Assembly (NCBI GenBank): GCA_036277115.1
Contig: DASUNM010000027.1
Location: 895,937 to 959,936, forward strand
Source of the DNA: Pyrinomonadaceae bacterium
GTDB taxonomy: Bacteria > Acidobacteriota > Blastocatellia > Pyrinomonadales > Pyrinomonadaceae
Length of the DNA stretch: 64,000 bases
Reading direction: 5' to 3'
Part shown: positions 50,726 to 60,002 of the stretch, piece after piece
Layout of the letters: every line of letters starts with the position of its first letter
How positions within the stretch are numbered: the stretch's first letter is position 1
Position numbers and translations under genes: made by a program
Notes under the pieces: generated by a model
Told to the model about the DNA's origin: nothing
Seen by the model: only the letters and a program-made list of their open reading frames with translations
Databases searched by the model: none

Positions 50726-52471
50726 TTACGGTTTAGCCGGCGGGTAGGCAAACTCGTAGTTCTCGAGTCGCTCGCATGCCTTCAGCGTCACACTCTGCTT
50801 TGCTTTTTCGGCTTCACGAGTGACGGTCGTTCTAAGATCAAGATCTTCGCGGATCGAGATCATTCTTGGTGTATCGCCCTCGGCAGCCCGCGCGTGAATT
50901 AAATAGTCACCAGGCACCACGTTCCGGATGTTAAAGGCGCCGTCGCTTTCCACGCGCGCTTCAAAATACCTGAGCAGATTCAGCGCGTTCTCTTTCTCTG
51001 CCGGAACAAGATAGACAACGGTTCGCGACGGTAGTCGCTGTCCTTCGGCAACGGTTATGCGGCCGCGTAGGCCGGCTGCGCCTTCGCTGATCGTTACGGT
51101 CAGCCCGGACACCGATTGCTTCACATTGACGCCCTCGCTGACTACTTTCCAATCTGTCGCCTTCGTGTTTGCGCCGAGCGCCACCGAACGGAAGTACCAC
51201 GCGGCACTTGGAAGTTGGACGTTCAGTCGATAAGTGCCGGCGCGAAGATTGCGCAATATGAAGTCACCTTTCGCGTCGGGCACGTCTTCAGCGCCTTGCT
51301 CGAGCGCGCTCAACGGCACCGCATCGGCCAGGGCGTCTTCTGGGGCGCCGGGCTTCGTTGGTTTCTTTTGCCGCCGCACGCTGACGACTGTCTCTTGAAA
51401 AGCAGTGGCCCGTCGCTTCACGCAATCCGCCGGTGAGCTGCTATCGAGAATGACCCGGCCTGTAATCGCGGGAAGCGGAACCACGGTGAGATGCACACCC
51501 GTGATGTCAGCGCCCTGAACCTTGATGCGTTTCGGCTCAGATGCTCTGACGTCGCGTGTTGCTGAAAACTGTTGCCCAACCAATTCGTATTCACCGTCGG
51601 GCAGTCCGTAAAAAACGAAGGTGTGGTCAGTGAACATTGAGGCCTGCGCGCCCATCAGCATCGTTCGCGTTTTTACGTCCGTGAGGGTTACTGTCCCGCC
51701 GGAGCTCATGGCTCCTTGCGCGTCCGGGAAACCAGACACCGTTCCGCTGATGGCGTGGCCCGGTTCGGCGCGGTACTGAATGTCGGCGGTCGCTTCTTCG
51801 CCGCTGCGCACGACCACTTCCTGGGCCGTGTCGCGGGTGGCTGAGGGTGCGTACGTCGGCACATCCTGGTCATACGCGGTCGTCCCGAACCCGCCAAAGA
51901 ACCTGCTCATGCCGCCGGCTGAAACTACGTAGGTCCCCGGCAGCAAAGTGTACATGCGATACACGCCGCGATCGTCAGTCATTCGCTCAGCGACCGCGCC
52001 AAGGCTTTCGGTTGGTTTGCCGTTTTCATCACGAACGCGAAAAGCGCGGACGGGGGTGGCGATAACGGGCGCGTCATTCTTGAGTACTCGGCCGGTGATG
52101 ACTCCACCCTTTCTCAAAGTAAGTGTGACTGAATCACCCGTGTGATAAATGCCGCGCGTTTCAGGTGGAATGCTTTGCGGGTCGACAACGAACCCCGACG
52201 CGCCGGCCCAGACGCGGTAAACACCAATCTCCAGATTTTCGATGCGGAACGCGCCGTTGCTGTTGATAACTGCGGTCTGCGGCGGAACGGTACCGCCCAG
52301 CGGCGAAGCGTAAACGGTCGTTCTCGTGGGAAGATCTCCGGATGACGAGGTGACGATCCCCGTGATAACTCCGGTTTTGGTTGAGCTCGCTTCCGGCGCC
52401 TGCGCCTGGATTGCGACAGCCAGTGCCTGAAGAAGGATGAAGGCGGCCAAAAGTTTTCGCAGGGTGATCAC
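50726..52471 (-). CDS. carboxypeptidase regulatory-like (CarboxypepD_reg) protein, second of pair
   Basis: 581 residues with signal peptide LLAAFILLQALAVAIQAQ, then several beta-sandwich modules of the CarboxypepD_reg type: GVITGIVTSSSGDLP, GVITGRVLKNDAPVIATPVRAFRV, HAISGTVSGFP, and the C-terminal LRGRITVAEGQRLPSRTVV. Many end in the usual PGxYxV(S/T)A turns (PGTYVVSAG, PGDYLIHA). Surface or periplasmic; no catalytic site is seen. It overlaps the previous gene by four bases and matches it in plan, so it is a tandem paralogue. Confidence 0.85.
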   Translation of the reverse strand: MITLRKLLAAFILLQALAVAIQAQAPEASSTKTGVITGIVTSSSGDLPTRTTVYASPLGGTVPPQTAVINSNGAFRIENLEIGVYRVWAGASGFVVDPQSIPPETRGIYHTGDSVTLTLRKGGVITGRVLKNDAPVIATPVRAFRVRDENGKPTESLGAVAERMTDDRGVYRMYTLLPGTYVVSAGGMSRFFGGFGTTAYDQDVPTYAPSATRDTAQEVVVRSGEEATADIQYRAEPGHAISGTVSGFPDAQGAMSSGGTVTLTDVKTRTMLMGAQASMFTDHTFVFYGLPDGEYELVGQQFSATRDVRASEPKRIKVQGADITGVHLTVVPLPAITGRVILDSSSPADCVKRRATAFQETVVSVRRQKKPTKPGAPEDALADAVPLSALEQGAEDVPDAKGDFILRNLRAGTYRLNVQLPSAAWYFRSVALGANTKATDWKVVSEGVNVKQSVSGLTVTISEGAAGLRGRITVAEGQRLPSRTVVYLVPAEKENALNLLRYFEARVESDGAFNIRNVVPGDYLIHARAAEGDTPRMISIREDLDLRTTVTREAEKAKQSVTLKACERLENYEFAYPPAKP

Positions 52472-54162
52472 GGGCCACCTTCTTTCGGCGTTAAGTCGAC
52501 GAGGAAATCAACCTGAGTTTCGACGCCGTCTGAGACGGTGACCGTCTGAGTCTGCGGTTTGATCGGGCGTGCTCCTCCTGGTGGTGGTGGAACGTAATTC
52601 ATGTTGAGCACCACCTCATATGTGCCGCTCGTCAGACTGCTAATAAGAAAACGGCCGCGGGCATCCACCATGCCCCCACCAGCTTGAGGCGCTCCCTCGC
52701 GTCGCATGCTGATAAACATGCGGAGGTTTGGCGGCAGGTCGCCTCCAACAACTCTGACGGTGCCGCGAACGGTGCCGGAGCCGAGCGAAGCTACGATGCG
52801 CAGATCGGTTATCGATTCACCGGCTTGAACCTCAAGGTTCTGGGTGACATCCAGGCCACCGCGTTCGGCGCGCAGTATCGTGATGCCGCGCAGCGGTGAA
52901 GTCGGCATTGCCGCGATGTAAAGCCGGGCCTTGCCCGGTCGCATGCCGGAAAGCTGAAAGCTCCCATCTGCAGCAATCGCTGCGGAACTGGAGGTTGAGT
53001 TTCCCGGATTTGTCGGCGAAGTAACGTTAGCGCCGACTCTTAGAAGTCCGAGGTTCTGTTGTAGTTCTTTCGCGCGACTGCCCTCGAAGACTACCACCCC
53101 ACTCAACGTCTGCCCGCGCGTCGCCTTCACTTCAAGATTGGTAACGTCGGCGTCAACAATCTCAAAGAAGATCGTGTCGGCGTAATGCGCGGAAGATTCG
53201 AAAGATGCCGCCACCGACACGCCGTACCGGCCGGGCTCGAGGCCTTCCAACCGAAACTCACCGCGGGCGCTGGCGGCCGAACCGACGTAGTAGGCATAGA
53301 AAGGTTGGTTCACTTTTGCGGGGCCGTACGATAAGCGCAGGTTGGGAATCGGCTGGCCATTCTCAGCATCGACGACGCGGCCGCTGGCGACAAAAGTGTT
53401 CGCGGCGCGGCCGACCCGGATGTCGATATTGTTGGCCTCGGTACCGTCTTGCAATTCTACGACTGAAGCTTTGGCTGCGTCGGTAGTGTTGCCGTAGAAA
53501 GTTACCGGATAGTAGGTGCGGTTTCTTGACGACATGAAACCACCTTCAGTTGTGCCAACGCTGAGGCGATAACGTCCCGCCGACAGACCGTAGATCCGGT
53601 AGATGCCACGATCGTCCGTCTGGCTCATCTGATAATTTACCGGAATGTTGTTGCCCTGGTTGGTTACGTTGCCGGCTTGATCGACTGTCTGCAAGTTTAT
53701 TCGTTCTTCGATCACCGGCTTGCCGTCCGCATCCGTAACGCGACCCGTAATCACGGCACCCTGGACAAGTTTTATGTCGACGTCGTCAGCTTCTTCGCCC
53801 GGCGCCAGCAGCAGGCTTTTACCCATGCGGCTCATCGGACCCGATGATCCGGTTTGCTCAGGCGCTAACGCGGGAGCGATAGCCGTAATCTGATATTGAC
53901 CCGCCGGCAACCCCGTTAAGCGGTAGCGCCCGTTGGCATCGGACTTCGCGCGCGCGGCGGGCTGCTGAAAAGGTCTATCCAACTGTTGAGCCGCAACCAA
54001 AATGTCGGGAGCGCCTTTTTCGTTCACGGTGATTCTGCCCGAAATTGTAGCGGTTGGTTTCGCGCCCGCGGGCGCAGTTTGCGCCTGGGCCGAGAGCGGC
54101 ACGAGCAACAGCAATGCAGCAAGTGCGCTTGTAAACGGAAGCGAGAGTCGTTGGAGCGGCAT
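52468..54162 (-). CDS. carboxypeptidase regulatory-like (CarboxypepD_reg) protein, first of pair
   Basis: 564 residues with a signal peptide (LALAALLLLVPLSAQA-type, ending AQAQTAP). Serial carboxypeptidase-regulatory beta modules follow: TISGRITVNEKGAPDILVAAQQ, GLPAGQYQITAIAP, AVITGRVTDADGKPVIEERI, TFVASGRVVDAENGQPIPN, and GTVRGTVRVVGG near the end. The role is probably extracellular binding or structure; such proteins are abundant in Acidobacteriota. It is translationally coupled to its paralogue. Confidence 0.86.
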   Translation of the reverse strand: MPLQRLSLPFTSALAALLLLVPLSAQAQTAPAGAKPTATISGRITVNEKGAPDILVAAQQLDRPFQQPAARAKSDANGRYRLTGLPAGQYQITAIAPALAPEQTGSSGPMSRMGKSLLLAPGEEADDVDIKLVQGAVITGRVTDADGKPVIEERINLQTVDQAGNVTNQGNNIPVNYQMSQTDDRGIYRIYGLSAGRYRLSVGTTEGGFMSSRNRTYYPVTFYGNTTDAAKASVVELQDGTEANNIDIRVGRAANTFVASGRVVDAENGQPIPNLRLSYGPAKVNQPFYAYYVGSAASARGEFRLEGLEPGRYGVSVAASFESSAHYADTIFFEIVDADVTNLEVKATRGQTLSGVVVFEGSRAKELQQNLGLLRVGANVTSPTNPGNSTSSSAAIAADGSFQLSGMRPGKARLYIAAMPTSPLRGITILRAERGGLDVTQNLEVQAGESITDLRIVASLGSGTVRGTVRVVGGDLPPNLRMFISMRREGAPQAGGGMVDARGRFLISSLTSGTYEVVLNMNYVPPPPGGARPIKPQTQTVTVSDGVETQVDFLVDLTPKEGGP

Positions 54163-54326
54163 GGGGTGCTGCCTCCTTTGCGAGGGCTAAAGCCGTTTCA
54201 GGGCGTCATCATCCCACCGTATCAGGTGAACGGCAAGAAAAATCCGAGGCCGAAAGTGTTGCTAGGATTGACGAGTGTTTGCTTGTAGAATCGGCTGCGC
54301 TCTTCGGCAATATCGAGTTAGAACCG

Positions 54327-56003
54327 ATGCCTCTTCTAAAGATCACAGACGCCAGCGGTCGCCAATCGGAGCACAGTCTGGCGCCGAAACTCACTTGTAA
54401 CATCGGGCGCGCTCCCGACAATCAAATCGTCCTGGACGATCCGCGCGCGTCGCGTCACCACGCGCACATCCAGCCGGCCGACGATGGTTCGTTCGTGATC
54501 ATCGACGGCGTTTACGTCAACGGCCAGATAAATCGGAGCGCGAACAAGATCTTCATCAACGGCGAACAGAAGTTCGAACACGTCCTGAAGAACGGTGATC
54601 GCGTCACGATAGGCGCCAGCACGATCAAGTTCGAACAGCCAAAGGAAGAGCGCACCGCCGATCTGAGTTACGACGACAAGCCGCTCGGCCATACACAGGT
54701 GTTGATGTCGGCCAAGGATGTTTTGAGCACTGTGCTCAAGCAACAAGCCGACACGGGGAAGCTGCCTGGCGCCGGCCGCGACAAAGTTCTCGAGCAATTA
54801 CAACGAAAGGCAAACATCCTTGCCGAGCTTTACGAGATGAGCAAAGCGCTCGGCTCGGGGTTCGACCTCGATCGGATTTTCAAGATGGCCACGGACATCA
54901 TCTTCCGATCGACGCCGGCGGATCGCGTGGTCGCGCTGCTTGCGGACGGGGTGGTCACCGAACAAAACGCCGACGAGGCGAAACTGTTTCCCATTGCCAC
55001 CCGCGCGCGTGACGAAAAACTTGAAGCGTACGCCAAGAAGATGACCATCGGACGGACGATCACGCGGAAGGTGATGAAAGACCGCGTGGCGCTGCTGTCG
55101 CAGGACGCCGCCGCCGAAGAACAATTCGCGGGGGTGGATTCGATTGTTTCGCAAGGCGTGCGTTCGACAATTTGCGCGCCGCTGTTTACTGAGTCGGGCG
55201 TTCATGGCGCTTTGTATGCCGATCGTTTGGATCCGTTTTCCGCATTCAAGCCCGACGACCTTGAGTTGATCAGCGCCGTCGCCGCGCAAACGGCGATCGC
55301 GGTTGAGAACGTGCGCGCGCACGAGCGGCTGGCAAAAGAAGAAGTTGCGCGGGCGAACTACAGCCGGTTTTTGCCCGAGTACGTCGTCAAGCAAATGCTG
55401 GAAAATCCCGAGTCATTCAAACTCGGCGGCGTCACGCAAACCATTACCATCCTGTTCGCCGACATTCGCGGCTTCACGCGAATCTCTGAACATGCGGCGC
55501 CGGAAAAGATTGTTGATTTGCTTAACCGCTACTTCTCAGCGATGACGGACATCATCTTTGCGCATGGCGGAACGCTGGATAAGTATCTCGGTGACGGACT
55601 AATGGCGCTGTTCGGCGCCCCCACCACGACTCCTAAAGACGCGGCGAATGCTTTGGCGGCGGCGGTCGCCATGCAGCGACGGATGATCAGCATCAACACC
55701 GAACTTCGCGAGGAAGGCTTCCAGGAAATTGGGATCGGTATCGGATTGCACACCGGCGACGTGACGGTTGGCTACATCGGCTCTGATCGTCGGTCGGAAT
55801 ACACCGCGATTGGTGATGCAGTAAACACCGCTTCACGGCTCGAATCGAATGCCAAAGGCGGCCAGATCCTGGTCAGTGAAGCGACTGCCAAAGCCGCGAA
55901 GTCGCGATACGAACTCACCCCGCGTGACGCGATCAACGTCAAGAACCGCGAACAACCCGTTCCGCTGTTCGATGTGCAGTGGCAAAAGGCGACGGGCACT
56001 TAG
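54327..56003 (+). CDS. FHA-GAF-adenylate/guanylate cyclase
   Basis: 558 residues from the ATG at 54327; a TTG at 54279 is less likely because the FHA domain starts within 12 residues of the ATG. FHA at about 10-110 (NIGRAPDNQIVLDDPRASRHHAHI), GAF at about 170-335 (ICAPLFTESGVHGALYADR), class III cyclase at about 360-545. In the cyclase, FADIRGFTRIS and GDGLMALFGAP hold the metal Asp residues, and GLHTGDVTVGYIGSDRRSEYTAIGDAVNTASRLE is the rest of the core. It makes a cyclic nucleotide; FHA suggests control by phospho-Thr partners. Confidence 0.9.
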   Translation: MPLLKITDASGRQSEHSLAPKLTCNIGRAPDNQIVLDDPRASRHHAHIQPADDGSFVIIDGVYVNGQINRSANKIFINGEQKFEHVLKNGDRVTIGASTIKFEQPKEERTADLSYDDKPLGHTQVLMSAKDVLSTVLKQQADTGKLPGAGRDKVLEQLQRKANILAELYEMSKALGSGFDLDRIFKMATDIIFRSTPADRVVALLADGVVTEQNADEAKLFPIATRARDEKLEAYAKKMTIGRTITRKVMKDRVALLSQDAAAEEQFAGVDSIVSQGVRSTICAPLFTESGVHGALYADRLDPFSAFKPDDLELISAVAAQTAIAVENVRAHERLAKEEVARANYSRFLPEYVVKQMLENPESFKLGGVTQTITILFADIRGFTRISEHAAPEKIVDLLNRYFSAMTDIIFAHGGTLDKYLGDGLMALFGAPTTTPKDAANALAAAVAMQRRMISINTELREEGFQEIGIGIGLHTGDVTVGYIGSDRRSEYTAIGDAVNTASRLESNAKGGQILVSEATAKAAKSRYELTPRDAINVKNREQPVPLFDVQWQKATGT

Positions 56004-56010
56004 CCGGCCA

Positions 56011-56147
56011 AGTGCTAAGGGCTCAGAGCCAAGCAAAGGGAAAGACTAGTGTGGAACTAGCGGGAACCCCTAAAGACAATCAGCATCTAATCCAGTGTAC
56101 GCAGCACCTAACTAGTAACACTTAGCACCTGGCTCTTACCTCTTTGC
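56011..56147. repeat. iterated-word inverted repeat, word AGTGCTAAG
   Basis: AGTGCTAAGGGCTCAGAGCC (56011-56030) is answered by ACACTTAGCACCTGGCTC (56118-56135), with ACTAGT words inside both halves. It fills the gap between the cyclase and the site-2 protease. Confidence 0.6.
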
Positions 56148-56153
56148 CGCCTT

Positions 56154-57299
56154 ATGGCCTTCCGCGATTTCTTCAAACGACAAATCCTGATCGCGCGCGT
56201 CTTCGGCATTCCTGTGCGAATCGACTATCGCTGGTTCGCTGTGTTCGCAGTGAGCGTGGCGTTGATTGCGGTGAACGTGCGCAGTCGCTGGATGCAACTT
56301 GGCGTCGTGCTCCTTCCGCCGACCGGCGAGTTCATGGCGTGGGTCCTCGGGGTGGTTACGACGCTGGCATTGTTCGTCTCTGTTTTCGGACATGAGTTGT
56401 CGCACGCGTTGATGGCCCGAATCGAAGGCATCGCGATCGAAGAAATCGTCCTGCATCCCTTTGGAGGACTCGCGCGTATGCGAACTCAACCTGAAAGTCC
56501 GCGCGCCGAATTCAGGATTGCAGTGGCCGGCCCGGCGGCGAGCTTTCTGTTTTCGATGATTGCGTTTGGAGCGTTGTGGATCTCGACGCGGCTGGAATTC
56601 TATTTCGCGATCTATCTTTTCTTTTTTGTCGCTTCCGGAAATCTTCTGCTTGCCATCTTCAATTTGTTTCCGGGTTATCCGCTGGACGGCGGTCGCGTGC
56701 TGCGCGCAATCGTTTGGAAGCGCACTGGTAACATGCGCGAGGCGACGCGGATCGCCGGCTTCTGCGGACAGTTGATTGCGCTGATCCTGATCGCGTTTGG
56801 AATTTACATGGTGGTCGCGCCCACGTTTCGCGCGTATTTTATGGGCCTTTGGGCCGTCATGGTGGGCGTGTTCCTGCTGGGCGCCGCAACCAGTGTCGTG
56901 AAGGGCGCGCGCGAACCGTCGACTGTGCGCGATGCCATGGCAGTTCCGGTTGCCATCGAGCCGGACTCAACCGTGCAGAGTTTTATCGACGAGCTTCTGC
57001 CGTTGCATCGTCAAGCGACATTTCCCGTGGCGCGTGATCGGAAACTGCTCGGCATCCTCTTGCTCGACGATCTCAAGAATGTGCCGCGTGAACAGTGGCG
57101 TACGCGACGCGCGCACGAAGTGATGCGCCCAGTCAACTCGTCGATGTTTGTGCCGTCCTCGGCGACCATGGCTTCGGCGCGCGAGTTAATGCAGCGCAAC
57201 GGCGTCGGTGCGGTTGCTGTAATTGATGAACGGTACGATCTCATCGGCTTTCTGCGCCACAAGCTGACCAAGGGACAAAAGCCGCAACGCTCTTCGTAA
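56154..57299 (+). CDS. M50 site-2-type zinc metalloprotease with CBS domains
   Basis: 381 residues. The zinc motif HELSH lies in FGHELSHALMARIEG within helix 2-3. The second membrane motif is NLFPGYPLDGGRVLRA, whose Asp is the third zinc ligand. Four to six transmembrane helices span residues about 20-235. Two CBS-like modules then follow (VRDAMAVPVAIEPDSTVQSF; HEVMRPVNSSMFVPSS). It performs intramembrane cleavage, possibly of an anti-sigma factor, with CBS tuning by adenylates. It is immediately upstream of glmM (27 bp). Confidence 0.92.
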   Translation: MAFRDFFKRQILIARVFGIPVRIDYRWFAVFAVSVALIAVNVRSRWMQLGVVLLPPTGEFMAWVLGVVTTLALFVSVFGHELSHALMARIEGIAIEEIVLHPFGGLARMRTQPESPRAEFRIAVAGPAASFLFSMIAFGALWISTRLEFYFAIYLFFFVASGNLLLAIFNLFPGYPLDGGRVLRAIVWKRTGNMREATRIAGFCGQLIALILIAFGIYMVVAPTFRAYFMGLWAVMVGVFLLGAATSVVKGAREPSTVRDAMAVPVAIEPDSTVQSFIDELLPLHRQATFPVARDRKLLGILLLDDLKNVPREQWRTRRAHEVMRPVNSSMFVPSSATMASARELMQRNGVGAVAVIDERYDLIGFLRHKLTKGQKPQRSS

Positions 57300-57326
57300 G
57301 CCCGCACGGGCCTTGTACACCTCTTT

Positions 57327-58697
57327 ATGAAAAAACTTTTTGGGACTGACGGGATTCGCGGTGAGGCCGGAAAGTTCCCCCTTGATGCTGCAACCGTTCA
57401 GGTGATTGGTCGCTCGCTGGCCAGACGTTTGGCTGAACGAAGTGACAGGGCGGCCAGGATCGTCGTGGGGCGCGACACGCGCGAATCGGGCGGATGGATT
57501 GAAGAGGCGTTGATCTCTGGGGCGAGAGAGACGGGTGCCGAGGTTGAGTCCGCCGGCGTAATTACCACACCCGGCGTCGCATTTCTGACGCGGACATTGC
57601 CCGCCGACGCGGGAGTTGTGATCAGCGCTTCTCACAATCCTTATCATGACAATGGCATCAAGATCTTCGAGCCGTCCGGGCGCAAGCTGGATGACGCAAT
57701 GGAGCGGGCGATCGAGTCGGACATTGCTGGTCAAGACAAAGCTGAGCCCGCAATAGCCGCCGGTCCTGACCCCGCCAGGACTTCCGAGTCCGCAGAGTTA
57801 CGAGGCAGATACGTTGACTACTTGGTTGATGAAATCGGCCGGCAGCTTTCGTTGGCGAAGCTGAAAATCGTGGTTGACTGCGCGAATGGCGCCGCTTCCG
57901 AAATCGCTCCCGAGGTCTTTCGTCGACTGGGCGCGAATATGATTGCGATCAACAACACGCCGGACGGACGAAACATAAACTTGAATGCCGGATCGCTTCA
58001 CATCGAAAGCTTGCAGGAGCGTGTCGTTGCGGAGGGTTCCGATCTTGGCGTCGCGTTCGATGGCGACGCCGATCGCGCTCTGTTTGTTGATGCGACCGGA
58101 AAGTTTGTCGATGGCGACGCAACGCTTTGGGTGCTGGCGAACTATTTGAAAGCCCGCGGCGAGCTGTCGGGCGACAAAGTTGTCGCCACCGTGATGAGCA
58201 ACATCGGACTGGAGATCGCGCTTCGTTCACAGGGCATCAATCTTGAGCGCACCGACGTGGGCGACAAGTATGTTCTGGAGGAACTCTTGCGCAGCGGTGG
58301 GGCGCTGGGTGGTGAACAGTCGGGTCACATCATTTTTCCGAAAGTGAGCCTCGCGGGCGATGGGATTATCACGACGCTCATGCTGTTAAGCGCGATCGTT
58401 GAAAAGCAGGAATCGCTCGGGGAACTCACCCAGGGAATTCAGCGCTATCCGCAGGTTCTGGTGAATGTAGGCGTCCGGGAAAAGCGCCCGTTTGAGGAAC
58501 TGCCTTCAGTGCAGCGCCTGGCAGGCGAAATCCAACAATCATTGGGTGATCGGGGCCGTTTATTGCTTCGCTATTCGGGGACTGAGCCGCTGGCGCGCGT
58601 GATGATCGAAGGTCCAACCGAATCCGAAGTTAATCAGCAGGCTCAACGCCTGGCCGCCGCTATTGAGAAAGAGATCGGCGCCCCGAGCGATTCGTGA
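57327..58697 (+). CDS. glmM: phosphoglucosamine mutase
   Basis: 456 residues. KKLFGTDGIRGEAGKFPLDAATVQ opens the family's first domain. The phosphoserine loop VVISASHNPYHDNGIKIF is at about residue 98-115 with the catalytic Ser in ASHNP. The metal-binding FDGDADRALFVD lies in domain 2 and the C-terminal RYSGTEPLARVMIEG binds phosphate. It converts glucosamine-6-P to glucosamine-1-P for UDP-GlcNAc, the substrate of MurA (whose gene is elsewhere in the window). Confidence 0.96.
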   Translation: MKKLFGTDGIRGEAGKFPLDAATVQVIGRSLARRLAERSDRAARIVVGRDTRESGGWIEEALISGARETGAEVESAGVITTPGVAFLTRTLPADAGVVISASHNPYHDNGIKIFEPSGRKLDDAMERAIESDIAGQDKAEPAIAAGPDPARTSESAELRGRYVDYLVDEIGRQLSLAKLKIVVDCANGAASEIAPEVFRRLGANMIAINNTPDGRNINLNAGSLHIESLQERVVAEGSDLGVAFDGDADRALFVDATGKFVDGDATLWVLANYLKARGELSGDKVVATVMSNIGLEIALRSQGINLERTDVGDKYVLEELLRSGGALGGEQSGHIIFPKVSLAGDGIITTLMLLSAIVEKQESLGELTQGIQRYPQVLVNVGVREKRPFEELPSVQRLAGEIQQSLGDRGRLLLRYSGTEPLARVMIEGPTESEVNQQAQRLAAAIEKEIGAPSDS

Positions 58698-58843
58698 CCG
58701 GACTGCTCACAGCGCCACATGCTTCGATCGAGGAAAATTTACAGACAGGGCTGTGAAAGAGTTGCACAGTTGGACGCAAAGGCGTCGATGGGCCAACAAA
58801 AACTAATGTATTTTCAAGTGTTTTCTCTGTCCAAAAAACTCTA

Positions 58844-58873
58844 TTGCGCGGCACAATCGTTGCGGTGTATATT
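58844..58873 (+). promoter_or_regulatory. candidate promoter of the structured RNA
   Basis: TTGCGC (58844-58849, weak -35) and TATATT (58868-58873, good -10) with an 18-bp spacer, placing a start near 58880. Confidence 0.45.
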
Positions 58874-58879
58874 GCGGGG

Positions 58880-59027
58880 CAAGAGAGACGGTTGGTGGAT
58901 CCTCCGTCTCAAGTGGTTGCTGGGGTGAGGACAGTAACCACGAAAATGGATGGGCGCTGCGACCCCCACGTTGCAGCGCCCATTCTATTTATGACGAAGC
59001 GCAAGACAGCTTGCGCTTTCTTTTTTT
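58880..59027 (+). ncRNA. structured RNA candidate with three stem-loops and a terminator
   Basis: Four hairpins stand in a row: GAGACGG (58885-58891) with CCGTCTC (58904-58910); GTGGTTGCTG (58913-58922) with CAGTAACCAC (58932-58941); ATGGGCGCTGC (58950-58960) with GCAGCGCCCAT (58973-58983); then the terminator. The loop of the second (GGGTGAGGA) can pair with the loop of the third (ACCCCCAC), a kissing contact. No frame crosses it convincingly. I recognise no known riboswitch or RNA. It is either an independent RNA or a leader of the TPR lipoprotein at 59113. Confidence 0.65.
58997..59027 (+). terminator. intrinsic terminator of the structured RNA
   Basis: AAGCGCAAG (58997-59005) and CTTGCGCTT (59010-59018) form a perfect 9-bp stem with loop ACAG, then TC and seven T residues. 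Confidence 0.92.
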
Positions 59028-59112
59028 GCCCTCAAACCACTTTAGATTTAAGACAACAATCAGCCGGCTATTTGACTCACAAAGACTATTCAGCGTAGAT
59101 AGGTGCGGGTTC

Positions 59113-59856
59113 ATGGCTGGAGCATCCTTTATTCGCCTCTCCCCGAAAGCATCGCTCGTCATCTTTGTAGTTTTACTGGTGACGCTTAGCGCGGGCGCCT
59201 GTCGCAAACGAGCCAACTCGGGCAACGCGAACTCCAATTCACCGACAAACTCAGCGAATCCTGAGGAGACCAACCGGCAGGCGCAGGCTTTAGTCGATCA
59301 GGCGCGCGAGCTTTACAAGAACGACGAAGACGAGCGCGCGTTGGAAATTCTCAAGCAGGCAATCCAAATCGATCCGAATCATGCCGAGGCGCATCTTCGT
59401 TTGGGCATGTCCCTGGCGGCTCTGGGGAAGAAAGACGAGGCCGAAGAGCAGTACAAGAAGGCCGTCGATCTTTTCAAAAAGAGGACTCAGAACGATTCAA
59501 AAAACAGTGCCGACTACTTCTACTTGGGCGAGGCTTACAACTTTCTGCATCGCGATGAAGATGCCGTGCGCGCCTATCGCCAGGCGACGCAGGTAAAGTC
59601 GGATGATGAGGAGAGCTGGTACCAACTTGGCAGCTCGCTGAATAAGCTGGCGCGTTACACCGAAGCGATTGGCGCGTTCGAGAAAGCGTTGGAACTTCAG
59701 CCGGAAGACTATCGCGCGACCGAGGGGCTGGAAGAAGCGAAGGAAGGCGCGCAACGTATTCGCCAGGGCCGGAAGCATAACGAGGAGATGCTCCGGAAGC
59801 AGCAGAATGCCAACGCGAACGCCAATTCAAATTCAAGCTCCAAGCCAAGTCCTTAG
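59113..59856 (+). CDS. TPR-repeat lipoprotein
   Basis: 247 residues from the ATG at 59113; the frame is open to 59011 but that part overlaps the terminator. Lipoprotein signal LVIFVVLLVTLSAGAC with Cys at about residue 30, followed by an Asn/Ser/Ala-rich linker. About four TPRs then lie at residues 60-215 (ALEILKQAIQIDPNHAEAHLRLGMSLAALGKKDEAEEQY and two more like it). The tail returns to NANANANSNSSSKPSP. Likely outer- or inner-membrane-bound scaffold facing the periplasm. Confidence 0.87.
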   Translation: MAGASFIRLSPKASLVIFVVLLVTLSAGACRKRANSGNANSNSPTNSANPEETNRQAQALVDQARELYKNDEDERALEILKQAIQIDPNHAEAHLRLGMSLAALGKKDEAEEQYKKAVDLFKKRTQNDSKNSADYFYLGEAYNFLHRDEDAVRAYRQATQVKSDDEESWYQLGSSLNKLARYTEAIGAFEKALELQPEDYRATEGLEEAKEGAQRIRQGRKHNEEMLRKQQNANANANSNSSSKPSP

Positions 59857-60002
59857 ACTCGCTTGGGATGATCCCCCTCGCTGCCGCTCGGGGTCCTGAC
59901 ACGAGACCCTCTTTGCGAACTTGAGCCGTACCGAGTAGGATCGCTGCGGCATTTAAAGAATCACCCACCCGCTACCGCAGGTGGTACTGACGTAACGAGC
60001 CC

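Noticed and set aside
58719..58928. 69-codon frame over the structured RNA
   Set aside because: Runs into stable hairpins, lacks a ribosome site, and has no conserved features.
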